IMG/VR virus record: IMGVR_UViG_3300035698_000573
Span: 1 to 28,233 of that record
Reading direction: 5' to 3' (one strand)
Source of the DNA: a virus
DNA: 28,233 nucleotides
Shown piece by piece: positions 14,601 to 19,914 of the stretch (its first letter is position 1; every line of letters begins with the position of its first letter). The translations under genes and the position numbers were made by a program. The notes beneath the pieces are model-generated. The model was not told the origin of the DNA, made no database searches, and worked only from the letters and a program-made list of their open reading frames with translations.

Positions 14601-17435
14601 ATTTACCAGCTTTGGATCAGGAGTATTCTTTTCTGTTTCAGTTTCAGCAGGTTTAGTTTCAATGTATTCAGGATCACTAAAGTCATCAACCAAAGTGTTC
14701 TGAAGTTCTGTAGGAATCTGAGAAGAAGTATTGTTATCTTTCTTAAGTTGAACCAAGTCAGGAACAACAAGCCCGTCAAAGACTTCGGGAAACGCTTCCG
14801 AAAGAGTTTGGTACAGTTCATATGCTGTCTTGGTATTGCTCTCAATTTCTTGAGCCAATGCAATAGAACCCGGACTACCTCTATGGTATGTCAGAGCACT
14901 AGCTCCCGGACTCCAATTCTCAGGATCTACCCAAGTATTACCATCCATAAGCATACGGAATTTCTGTGCATTACCAGTCAGCTTTCCACGAGAGTTAGGG
15001 GTATTGCTATCGTAAGAACGATTCAATGCATCAACACGATTATTCATATGTTCCAAGAACATAGCAAATTGTTTTGCTACTTCTTTAACAGGAATAACCA
15101 TTTGATCAGAGTTCATAAATGTCCCATCAGGAGATTGAACACCTACAATAATATCAGAAACAAAATCATTCAAAGAACGAAGTTTCTTTCCAGTCGCAGA
15201 AATATAACCATCAGCCATAATACTACGATTGGTTTTATCTACATTGGTAAGAGCTTTGCCTTTTTCTCCAATGGCTTCGAGACTAATGTTACGAGCTTCT
15301 TTAATACCCACTACATCACCAACAGCTTTGTTGATAATTGAAGCAACCTTAGAAGCTACACCAAGAAACTTTTTATCAGTTTCAGAGATATTCTTTCCAG
15401 ATTGTTCAAGAATTTTCTTAACCCCATCAGGGTTAACATTAGCAGGATTAGTTTTTGCTACACTGATTGTTATAGGTACTTCCTGTCCAGCAACAGGAGT
15501 AACAGAATTCAAATCAATTTTAGCTGCATCAGCCAAAGTCTTTTGTACCGCAGATGAAGCAAGAAGATCTCCAACTTTTTTCTTAGCAGCTTCAGGCATG
15601 GAATTAACCATACCAGACAATGCTTGAAATTGAGATGCAGCATAAGTTTTATCTTCATCAGTTGGTTTAAATTTACGATCCCCCATTTTCTGCAACAGAC
15701 CACTAGCTCTTTGCAGAATAGGTTGAGAAGGATTCACAGTGTCAGCAAAACCAGAAGACACATCAATTGTATCTGCTTTTTGGATTGCTTTTGTAACTTC
15801 AGGAGTCAGAGTATTATTCAAGATTTCCTGTTCAACAATACCAGCAGCTTCTTGAGCAATAGCTACATCTTTATTAACCTGTTCTCTTTCATCACGAGTA
15901 TTAAAGTCTGTGACAGCATCTCCAACTGCCGTAGCAGCTTTAGTTGCAATTGGTTGAGTAAGATCCACCAAAGCATCAGTAGCAGGTTGTACAACCTTAC
16001 CAACACTTTGTGCGTCTTTCTTAGCTTGAGACCCCAAACCACTCATAACTTCAGCACCGAATTCTCCAGCACGGAAAGCAGCAGATCTCTTACCCATAAT
16101 AGAATCTGTCAGAGGATCATTAAATCTAGTCTCTTCAAGCAATGCATCAGCAGCCGCTCTAGGAGCGTTCAAGGTGCCTATAATAGCAGCAGGGGTTGCA
16201 GCTACCCCAGCCGTACCCATACCTGCCAGAGCACCAATAGCGGACTCCTCACCAACACCTTCCAATGTATCTCTACCAATTTGAGTATATTCTGCTACAG
16301 CAAGGTTACGATTAATAGTACCTGTTGCACCTTGTCCGGCTTCTTCAATCCCTTCTCCAACAATAGAAAGAATACCTCTTGTCAAACCAGACTCAAGGAA
16401 AGAACCAATAGGCATAGCTTCAAATTTAGAAGTAATAAAACCAAGAATAAAAGTATAAGGAAGTTGACTAATCGCAGCAGTTTCAGCAGTCATACCTGCC
16501 AACTGTGTCCGAGCTTCTTCAGGTGTCATACCTTCTTCATTAATCAGAGCATTAAAAATAGAAGAAGACTGAGACAATGTTTCAAGTGGAATCGACATAA
16601 CATCTTGAACAGCTTCAGAGTAAACACCTGAAACTTCTTGTAAACCTGCACCAGCAGATTGACCAAAAGTAGCCGCAACTCTTTGTGCTACCAAATTACT
16701 AGTAGCAGCTTTAGTCATACCTTTTGCAATTAAACCACCAGTTCCTGCAAGTGGTGCAGAAGCAAACAATGAACCAACACCTTCAGCAATAAGATTACCT
16801 GCTAAAGATGGATCATTCTGCATACGCTCAAGAGCGTTTATAGCATTACGACCTTCACGACGAAGACCAGCCATCAAAGGTGAAGTACCAGTTTCAACTT
16901 CTTTTTCATAAAGAAGTTGTTCATTTTCTTTTTGAAGTTCACCTTCAACAGCAGAAAAATACTTCTTACTTTGAATCTCTTCAGTAAGATTTTCTTGAAA
17001 CATACCCTCAACAATTTGATTGTGAGCTTGATTCAATTCAGCAGCCCTAGATGTACCAGTAGTTGTAGGATCACCATCTAAAGCACCTTCAGCATAACCA
17101 TATGCCAAAGTTCCAAGATTACCAATGTCTCTATAAAGAGCCGTAGCAGCACTTACAGCACTATCTGAAATAGCTCCTACCGTGCTTCTTTCCATAGAAT
17201 CTGAACGAGAAAGTCTATTAGAACCTTGACCTATACGCCAAGCTTCTTGTTGTACATTCTGACCATATTTATTCAGAAGTTGAACATCACTCATCGTAGT
17301 TAAATCACGAGAGACTTGATCATCTCCTAGATCTACTTCACGGTTCTGAGCGATAGCTAGTTTATCTTGATAAGCTGGATTCCGAAGACGGGCAGCAATC
17401 ATTTCAAAGGCAAGTTCTTCATTACGGTCAGCCAT
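5637..17435 (-). CDS. Giant virion RNA polymerase with polyvalent effector domains (N4 gp50-like)
   Basis: This 3932-residue protein starts at ATG 17435 (AGGA 8 bases upstream). Order of domains: N-terminal part with Gly/Ala-rich hydrophobic segments (about 205-430); ADP-ribosyltransferase-like domain (1058-1180, H1061); NADAR domain (1187-1310); zinc-protease-like domain (HEVGH 1441-1445, E1507); RNA polymerase (about 1547-2560); second zinc-protease-like domain (HELVH 2697-2701, E2764); Gly/Asp-rich linker near 2840; long helical C-terminal part. Polymerase motifs are T-S-V-G-R 1967-1971, motif A D2105 in D-G-L-T-N-G, motif B R2207-xxx-K2211-x7-Y2219-G, and motif C D2466. Recalled catalytic positions in N4 mini-vRNAP (R424, D559, K670, Y678, D951) give spacings 135, 111, 8 and 281; here they are 134, 106, 8 and 255. 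In N4 this protein is packaged and injected to transcribe early genes. The extra length over N4 (about 3500) lies N-terminal to the polymerase, where the ART, NADAR and first protease sit. Confidence 0.9.
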   Translation of the reverse strand: MADRNEELAFEMIAARLRNPAYQDKLAIAQNREVDLGDDQVSRDLTTMSDVQLLNKYGQNVQQEAWRIGQGSNRLSRSDSMERSTVGAISDSAVSAATALYRDIGNLGTLAYGYAEGALDGDPTTTGTSRAAELNQAHNQIVEGMFQENLTEEIQSKKYFSAVEGELQKENEQLLYEKEVETGTSPLMAGLRREGRNAINALERMQNDPSLAGNLIAEGVGSLFASAPLAGTGGLIAKGMTKAATSNLVAQRVAATFGQSAGAGLQEVSGVYSEAVQDVMSIPLETLSQSSSIFNALINEEGMTPEEARTQLAGMTAETAAISQLPYTFILGFITSKFEAMPIGSFLESGLTRGILSIVGEGIEEAGQGATGTINRNLAVAEYTQIGRDTLEGVGEESAIGALAGMGTAGVAATPAAIIGTLNAPRAAADALLEETRFNDPLTDSIMGKRSAAFRAGEFGAEVMSGLGSQAKKDAQSVGKVVQPATDALVDLTQPIATKAATAVGDAVTDFNTRDEREQVNKDVAIAQEAAGIVEQEILNNTLTPEVTKAIQKADTIDVSSGFADTVNPSQPILQRASGLLQKMGDRKFKPTDEDKTYAASQFQALSGMVNSMPEAAKKKVGDLLASSAVQKTLADAAKIDLNSVTPVAGQEVPITISVAKTNPANVNPDGVKKILEQSGKNISETDKKFLGVASKVASIINKAVGDVVGIKEARNISLEAIGEKGKALTNVDKTNRSIMADGYISATGKKLRSLNDFVSDIIVGVQSPDGTFMNSDQMVIPVKEVAKQFAMFLEHMNNRVDALNRSYDSNTPNSRGKLTGNAQKFRMLMDGNTWVDPENWSPGASALTYHRGSPGSIALAQEIESNTKTAYELYQTLSEAFPEVFDGLVVPDLVQLKKDNNTSSQIPTELQNTLVDDFSDPEYIETKPAETETEKNTPDPKLVNLYKDLDDKALAKQRTFAENQFTQAKQRQDKIEAEAARDDDGTKGNLYINRIAKARSLVENRRADLLAIVSIQNERQNPTAVEEEISQEISDEQTPTLSEGLDRGKPAKEQTLQLYHGTGRRFESFDKKREGENLQDKTGAFFTNSIALAKQYAKLTRLKGAKNPHVKEAAVTLKKPREFDSKDQAPDQFWINNQEALNQILEENGHDGAIVRGPDGEVMVVTKNYDGINIIQQDVENPAPVNVWAGTNENRILSNLAPRPFNYKGRGYFSVEHAYQSLKSGKFDPETHKKYVRGESKKIAGNKGTKTDGGYNIQLMEALMKASFAVNSQAMKALRDTGNAVITHTQDKGIWGKEFPRILMAIRDNIPTVVEEEIVSEVGVDDEGAVATEESTTSEETISDEQIDDSDLTEDNFLEEMKKDLELKDLNTRRLNVRDVITSLMGEVNNKVVRDIQVYKKTSKRGFGYVWYDSQTIYLREDMFDSNNELTARGQAVIVHEVGHIIDYKGDPELTQGKWFSESRLFYPNGKIFNELSVLKNQKKFVQERIEMIEGYDEGSHDQAKEIFAVLTELHYSNDPDVFNNTPYTRQLMESVYGPREATRTGSEDTTQESSSSVQETSAVTEGNTDTDVSTADGIIYPLFDKAYKSNPNSNAPKSLDDLETRSQADGKLNPSILVITKALAPMLIGNMNKRLATLKTQIDGKHQTLKYLLKNGSIQEIARYRGTAIADPETGKFDQRLMELATLAVVDWLAIVSPNDPSRQIDTLEKQGLSYVDINDDDLLNMTYGIAPSILKNQLAKSILKMWGVTPNNTQSMGEIFGIAEGIAAELLVALDATTDYITIKNIELTQLDQSKTDPETGEKVIIKRKTETIMLNMEKIREIQKEIRDNAEADMENSAKEYLFGEERERYSIGQKIKGTPQTQDRSNINLSRREKAAVRKMQNTPHYKDEERVNVFHAIGAQTPRTLFGYVENVNEETYPNGTLRRSIMGKNISIENSLADAETLTDALADGTVPVYYPVGITSVGRHQYQGVNPQSNKILRALVGTTWANVDLATQEDDIWLGVAQAAGLHKLEKKNHAVILSTVRDDFETKYGNAKNIIKDFLRDGTSIDGDAFAQAVLGTATEVEPQVLAAIHTVAQMELAKERGETSFRSSLSVELDGLTNGAANMMVNYGQGELGPNEYHNLERIGYFIGKVNKTVNDFFGVKGNLDLYETVSRTAQAKLIKMTQEKMGVEVAAARRFAGWFGDFAYNPESGTFEMTRNSAKNPMTKVNYGSGVKGVGTGLADDMMIMFYQKLHEANYDLNKVAYDGDLVVDLQTLGVNIPTDNRSNSWEFSKSEQALFRKVITNTIGKALTEAAKETLGTKITELNDLLVMSTNIQAQYLNTLFIQRIDALAKQLSNEGKIRSRKNKEGQMVPVISDIPMEEYNKIVDELAAMSPIFRSDDQTLAIGGFETRIASDWTVLSAAMDNSLNQKPMLRQPEDVGVKALPFIIIGTGDAMMMNLFFSDPNAPEDVLGIFDGLDIPVTKLKEYGPRINEAVRQSWERDVLSMGVENFRGFMNNPTVDKTALDVAFKTVKDKNKNMTITANSNEQVMSQLDNRLKASRARKVVFKRISSSVDQMGGSAVGHSRGDTEIGLTALNQMIDKEMKNPSTEAVVNTPEDVVEPVRESTAKAVVKALRFTDAQKIVLNIISPLIGDTRVIMGTQGQLNQWRIDNLPDSGEILNSAKGYYDAQNDILFLTTSNPTTVLHELVHATTFKKVLDHYEGKPNDAIVRLEALMEEFLQIEGGERVREAQAAILRRQSKTDPFSKAAAVNELMAYVLSDSEVRKKTQNTKTNTLKDLADKVIRLMRRLMGGIPESMFDQVVFNTKVLVEGPVDENTEDGGNGDGGSIDNEGGEVTPTANNYTNYWINLISDYLDNLSPSEKMFKMDEQIKAREAVDRIVNDLRQVNMLSNANARLTFKAIYGVINSAISLKSQPLIAMTNMFNHIVDNMTPEMFGTGPEAAQEYSAVMNAFGDDRNRDMINSISVLLGLSQTSAKFRSVLDQIPEPETQRQSASLQNTLTQFSALLMQNMTGSLAESGNASSVMDMLAATIVEHDKEREYALLNKVTSSFEAADNYVSGVFGKTDDLMRRTDRETKASTRSKTRKHLTSLLTFGTNYLDKAGTDLTNQKVKDVVHMGLPFMTLIPIREMVSEIVGTDRFNTKIVALQDQVNAAISGMRQAYREDLPGILARLFTNKPTKTQWKAMFNTIAKTDFVSVIDTDFMDKSMSLLSDLSYRNERIRALESQIENKLTPATAQDAKDKAEQLAKFMTNQGAGKLLVRNAYAIAKNLDGTFDPTLVSILDELISIYAIDMMDPDQRQAVSDLYASDPEAIEQIVTYIQGLNEAEESKPGITEVARLNAYKGYIPNEGAKNTRIIVDLNSNELKRKSQGYIKLGEFTGDPNSVVTRSYYTTDIRVSGQYAQGTMQNVAATYRGVDSNTGLSVNGETTGYISGDGVVDKAIDTFNKPSFTLANDKETWIPVFAGDGTVSGFERSLNPDVIEKHMGREENLAIMLGAWAGRHVEETTAYHYNMQLVDELARIWQTREKGSDKLFENIKKSKDPIYKESFDLIPQNIKAYIDTKFDGEGMMVRTDQINLAVGYREPSVADMWTGKSRMPSEVRTVVRETTHLFMGRSAMKRVVQAEGILQGAVSTAKDIIIVKSLIIPAMNFQSNIAQLVTRGVPLKSIVKDFRRKLAEVEKYNHNVTTLIELDAQLKLRAKDANQKRIIEEKMRVIRDLNNKMSIAPMIKAGAYKALSEGITEFDQDITTGKLGDYVEQLAEKLPDGVSTIAKYGLVSKSTKMYQVANRATQYGDFLGKAIYYDHLLAKGFTPEDAVAQINEEFVNFTTQPGRVRSGLEKNGLSWFMACKLRIAKIALQQMRDNPVRSFAINFPFEDLGTPIQDNIFSVIGAGNLDYSTGYEMLFTAPELNPWVNLLNG
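9036..9578 (-). other. Zinc-protease-like domain 2 of the vRNAP
   Basis: Residues about 2620-2800 contain T-V-L-H-E-L-V-H-A-T (His 2697 and 2701, Glu 2698) and a likely third ligand E2764 in N-E-L-M-A-Y-V-L-S-D. This H-E-L-x-H ... N-E-x-x-A-Y layout is typical of metallopeptidase domains in polyvalent proteins. It follows the polymerase by about 230 residues. Confidence 0.75.
9756..12797 (-). other. T7/N4-type single-subunit RNA polymerase domain
   Basis: Residues about 1547-2560. T-S-V-G-R-H...V-N-P-Q-S-N parallels T7 R-G-R-V...F-N-P-Q-G-N. Motif A is L-D-G-L-T-N-G-A-A (D2105). Motif B is R-N-S-A-K-N-P-M-T-K-V-N-Y-G, the same R-x3-K-x7-Y-G pattern as T7. Motif C is G-I-F-D-G-L-D (D2466), where T7 has H-D-S. 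Boundaries are estimated from N4 spacing. Confidence 0.9.
12816..13316 (-). other. Zinc-protease-like domain 1 of the vRNAP
   Basis: Residues about 1374-1540 hold V-I-V-H-E-V-G-H-I-I-D-Y (His 1441 and 1445, catalytic Glu 1442) and a likely third ligand E1507 in A-K-E-I-F-A-V-L, the usual gluzincin layout. It lies just before the predicted start of the polymerase module. Substrate unknown; self-processing or a host protein are both possible. Confidence 0.7.
13394..13503 (-). repeat. Linker repeat, copy 2 (after NADAR)
   Basis: This encodes a linker with P-T-V-V-E-E-E-I ... T-I-S-D-E-Q. Two blocks, 13480-13503 and 13394-13409, are near-identical in DNA to blocks in the linker before the ART domain (14321-14370) and occur in the same order. 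The spacing between blocks is longer in this copy. Confidence 0.7.
13506..13877 (-). other. NADAR domain (YbiA-like) of the vRNAP
   Basis: Residues 1187-1310 show the YbiA/NADAR pattern: N-x-W-A-G...L-S-N-L-A-P-R-P-F, then G-Y-F-S-V-E-H-A-Y-Q-S-L-K, a Lys/Arg-rich middle, A-L-M-K-A-S-F, and a final D-K-G-I-W-G-K-E-F-P-R-I-L-M. NADAR proteins are linked to NAD/ADP-ribose chemistry, and some remove ADP-ribose from guanine in DNA or RNA. It directly follows the ADP-ribosyltransferase-like domain. Confidence 0.85.
13896..14264 (-). other. ART-PolyVal-like ADP-ribosyltransferase domain of the vRNAP
   Basis: Residues 1058-1180 start with L-Y-H-G-T-G (H1061), followed by F-x-x-F-D, a G-A-F-F-T segment, A-x-x-Y-A and a late H-D-G-A-I-V. 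These match the ART domains described in phage and plasmid polyvalent proteins, where the His and Tyr bind NAD and a later Glu/Gln completes the site; the third residue is not certain here. Such domains transfer ADP-ribose to host proteins, nucleic acid or small molecules. Target unknown. Confidence 0.7.
14321..14370 (-). repeat. Linker repeat, copy 1 (before ART)
   Basis: This encodes P-T-A-V-E-E-E-I-S-Q-E-I-S-D-E-Q just before the ADP-ribosyltransferase-like domain. On the + strand, 14345-14370 matches 13480-13503 with only a few differences (ATTTCxTCxTCGACAxCCG), and 14321-14336 matches 13394-13409 with one or two differences. Confidence 0.7.
16146..16823 (-). other. Hydrophobic Gly/Ala-rich segments in the vRNAP N-terminal part
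   Basis: Residues about 205-430 contain three stretches rich in Gly, Ala, Leu and Ile with few charges (for example VGSLFASAPLAGTGGLIAKG and IGALAGMGTAGVAATPAAII), with an aromatic one (LPYTFILGFITSKF) between. They could insert into or cross the host membrane during injection. This is inferred from composition only. Confidence 0.5.
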
Positions 17436-17445
17436 GTGGTAAATC

Positions 17446-17472
17446 CTAGGAATGAGGTTCACTCATTCCTAG
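17446..17472 (-). promoter_or_regulatory. Hairpin overlapping the vRNAP ribosome-binding site
   Basis: A perfect 11-bp inverted repeat, CTAGGAATGAG (17472-17462 on the - strand) and CTCATTCCTAG (17456-17446), has a 5-base loop TGAAC. The AGGA ribosome-binding site (17447-17444) shares its first two bases with the 3' arm, so the fold would partly hide it. What follows is GATTTACC, not a U-tract, so a terminator is unlikely. Confidence 0.6.
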
Positions 17473-17500
17473 TCTCACAACTTAGTATCTTTTTCAATAG

Positions 17501-19435
17501 TTATCTTCGTGCTTGTTCAATTGCTGCCAAGTGAGCATCCAAAGCAACCATTTGAGCTTCCCAAATAGTTCGTCTTGGATCTCCTTCAGGAAGTTTACTA
17601 ATTTTCTGACGAAGAAGGTCTTGCTGACCACGAACCTGTTTCATTTGTTGATTCATAATATCTAAATTAGATTGACCACGTTCATAATTTTGACGTGCAT
17701 TAGGATTCAGCTTTTTAGCTGCTTCCTCAACATCAGCAAATACAAAACGATTACGCAAAGTATTTGGTGTCAGATCCATATCATACCAGAAACTAGAGTT
17801 TTCATCATCACCCGGATCTCTTTTAAACGAATCTCTCATTGCCACTGCAACAACAGCAGGTTCAATATTCAGTTTAAGTGCATATTCATTAACAAGATTT
17901 CTAAGCAAATTCCCATCATATGCTTTCAAAGATTGTGGATCATTCGGCAAACCAAGATCACTTTCAAGACTTGCAGCAGGGTCTTCAGCATATCTACTAA
18001 TTTCACTAATAGCTCTATTTTGATCTGTACTATCAAATCGTCTTTGAGCATCTGTTACAGTATTTTCAACAGCAGCATCTCTTTCCAAATCTTGAGCAAC
18101 AGTTGGTGCAAGCTGACTTTGCAAACCTTCAGAACCAGCAATAATAGATTCAGCAGCTTGTTGAAGATCAAGCAATTCAGAGCTACTAACTTGTCCAGAA
18201 GCTCTTTCAGTAACTTCTTTCATAACAGCAACATCAGTTGTGTTTTCAGGATTAGAAATAGCTTCCATAGTAAGTTGTGCAGTCAAATCTTTAATCTGTT
18301 GTGCAACTTCACCAGCAATACGATCATCACCTCTTTTAGTAGCTGCATCACTACCATTCAGAATAGAATCAACATCTTCCAGTGAAAGATATTGAGACTG
18401 TGCAACAGCCGCTGCAAGAACATCCCTAGAAGTAGTTCCACTTCTTGGATTATTAACTTGAGCAGTAGCTTGTGTTACATTGATAGAACCATCTTTATTT
18501 TGATATTGAGAAGAATTAGCAACAGCAGTTTTCAGCCATTGAGGTGCATTTTTATCTTTACCTCCTGCTCCCCATACAGCAGTAGGACCACCTCCAATAT
18601 GGAATCTACCTGCACCCATATAGTCATCACCAGCACCAATTCCGGTAACACCATTAGCACGAGCACGACCAACAATTTCTTCTAGAACAGGAAGATCCTG
18701 TGAATTGTTCCAATCAAGTTTTCTATCACCCATGTAGAAATCTACATCAGCAGCATTACCATGATCATGTCTTTCACTACCTACTCTTTTAGCTCCCGGA
18801 GTGCCTTTAGCCTCTTGTCCACCAGAAACAACATTCATACGAATTCCCATGTTTTCAAGGAAACTCATTTGACCAATTAGTTCATTACTAATTGGTTTAT
18901 TTCTCGTAGCATTTTGATTGTCATAAGTTAGAAACGCAGGATTACCTGATGGAGTCTGACCATATGTTCCATTTTGTTGTCCTTCCAAACGAGCAGCAAC
19001 AACTTCATCAGACAAACCAGCCAATTCATTACGACGATTATTACCATAATCCCAATCACCTTGAGCACGGTTATTAATAGAATTAGCAATACCCAAGCGA
19101 CCTGATCTATCAGCCATGATAGATTGGTTATTTTCCAAACTTCCAGCTACAGTATTACGACCTGTAACCTGATTAAGAATATTCTCAGAAACTTGACGAC
19201 CTTTAAGACCACCATTCTTAAAATATGCATCAATTTCTTCTTGAGTATTCAAAGCAGCAATTTCATTACCAACTTCAATATCATTCTTTTTAACCCTGCC
19301 TTCTTCATATCTTCCAAGAATACTGGAAGCAGCATCAGCAGCATTATTCAATGCATCATTAGCACCGCTCATAAGACCTGATACGTTAGGTGCAGCAACA
19401 TTAAGTTGTTTCCATTGAAGTCTAGGATCAGCCAT
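17501..19435 (-). CDS. Virion protein with M15-type (D-Ala-D-Ala) peptidase domain
   Basis: This 644-residue protein starts at ATG 19435 behind AAGGAA. Residues about 190-290 carry an M15/VanY-like signature: V-V-S-G-G, then H223-D-H-G-N-A-A-D230 (exact HxxGxAxD), V-T-G-I-G-A-G-D-D-Y, and R-F-H279-I; H223, D230 and H279 would bind zinc. M15 enzymes cut peptidoglycan cross-links, so the protein may open the cell wall during DNA injection. The rest is helical and Gln/Ala-rich, as in podovirus internal or ejection proteins. It sits directly before the virion polymerase gene, the place of N4 gp51 (recalled). A stand-alone endolysin is less likely, given the size and late structural context. Confidence 0.7.
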   Translation of the reverse strand: MADPRLQWKQLNVAAPNVSGLMSGANDALNNAADAASSILGRYEEGRVKKNDIEVGNEIAALNTQEEIDAYFKNGGLKGRQVSENILNQVTGRNTVAGSLENNQSIMADRSGRLGIANSINNRAQGDWDYGNNRRNELAGLSDEVVAARLEGQQNGTYGQTPSGNPAFLTYDNQNATRNKPISNELIGQMSFLENMGIRMNVVSGGQEAKGTPGAKRVGSERHDHGNAADVDFYMGDRKLDWNNSQDLPVLEEIVGRARANGVTGIGAGDDYMGAGRFHIGGGPTAVWGAGGKDKNAPQWLKTAVANSSQYQNKDGSINVTQATAQVNNPRSGTTSRDVLAAAVAQSQYLSLEDVDSILNGSDAATKRGDDRIAGEVAQQIKDLTAQLTMEAISNPENTTDVAVMKEVTERASGQVSSSELLDLQQAAESIIAGSEGLQSQLAPTVAQDLERDAAVENTVTDAQRRFDSTDQNRAISEISRYAEDPAASLESDLGLPNDPQSLKAYDGNLLRNLVNEYALKLNIEPAVVAVAMRDSFKRDPGDDENSSFWYDMDLTPNTLRNRFVFADVEEAAKKLNPNARQNYERGQSNLDIMNQQMKQVRGQQDLLRQKISKLPEGDPRRTIWEAQMVALDAHLAAIEQARR

Positions 19436-19446
19436 ATCAGTATTCC

Positions 19447-19911
19447 TTATAGACGGTTTTTATCAAGATACGCATCAGTTTCTCCACCACTTTTACCTTC
19501 AGTAAAGTGACGAGATCTAATCCTATCTTCCAACGCGGTATTATAGGTTTGTGTTTGGTTTGCAAGGTTAGTGTCCCATTGCTCACGAGCAAACGACATT
19601 TGATCCTTAGCCATTTTATGCTGTTGATAAGTGGACCAAAGGTTCCCTAGAACCTGTACACCACCTAGAATCAAACCAGCACCACCATCTTTAGACCAGA
19701 AGTTTCCTGCTCCACCAGTTTGAGCACCTGTCTGTCCAGACCCACTAAGGACTGTTTGAGTAGGAGTTGTACCCATTCCAGACAGATTAGTACTACCAAC
19801 ATTGGTATTTACATTCTGCCCCATAGAAAGGCTATTAGCAGCAATACCAGTAGTTCCCAATTGAGAACCATTGGTAGTAGCATTGGAGTAGTTCCCAAAT
19901 GAAAGATCCAT
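19447..19911 (-). CDS. Small virion/ejection-type protein (154 aa)
   Basis: No family recognised with certainty. Residues 1-75 are Gly/Ser/Thr/Asn/Gln-rich and low in charge; residues 76-90 (GGAGLILGGVQVLGN) are a short Gly-rich hydrophobic stretch; residues 95-130 form a probable charged helix (MAKDQMSFAREQWDTNLANQ). This layout is common in small podovirus internal head or ejection proteins. ATG 19911 is preceded by AAGGAA lying in the end of the upstream 913-residue gene, with only 3 bases between the genes. The position and size recall N4 gp52, from memory. Confidence 0.5.
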   Translation of the reverse strand: MDLSFGNYSNATTNGSQLGTTGIAANSLSMGQNVNTNVGSTNLSGMGTTPTQTVLSGSGQTGAQTGGAGNFWSKDGGAGLILGGVQVLGNLWSTYQQHKMAKDQMSFAREQWDTNLANQTQTYNTALEDRIRSRHFTEGKSGGETDAYLDKNRL

Positions 19912-19914
19912 AGT

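Noticed and set aside
15624-16631. Long + strand open frames opposite the late genes (for example 15624-16631 and 25068-26396)
   Set aside because: They are antisense to genes with clear protein families, encode Ser/Thr/Ile-rich low-complexity products and lack ribosome-binding sites.
17436-17462. GTG start at 17462 for the vRNAP
   Set aside because: It lies inside the hairpin with a 4-base spacing to AGGA; ATG 17435 has better spacing.
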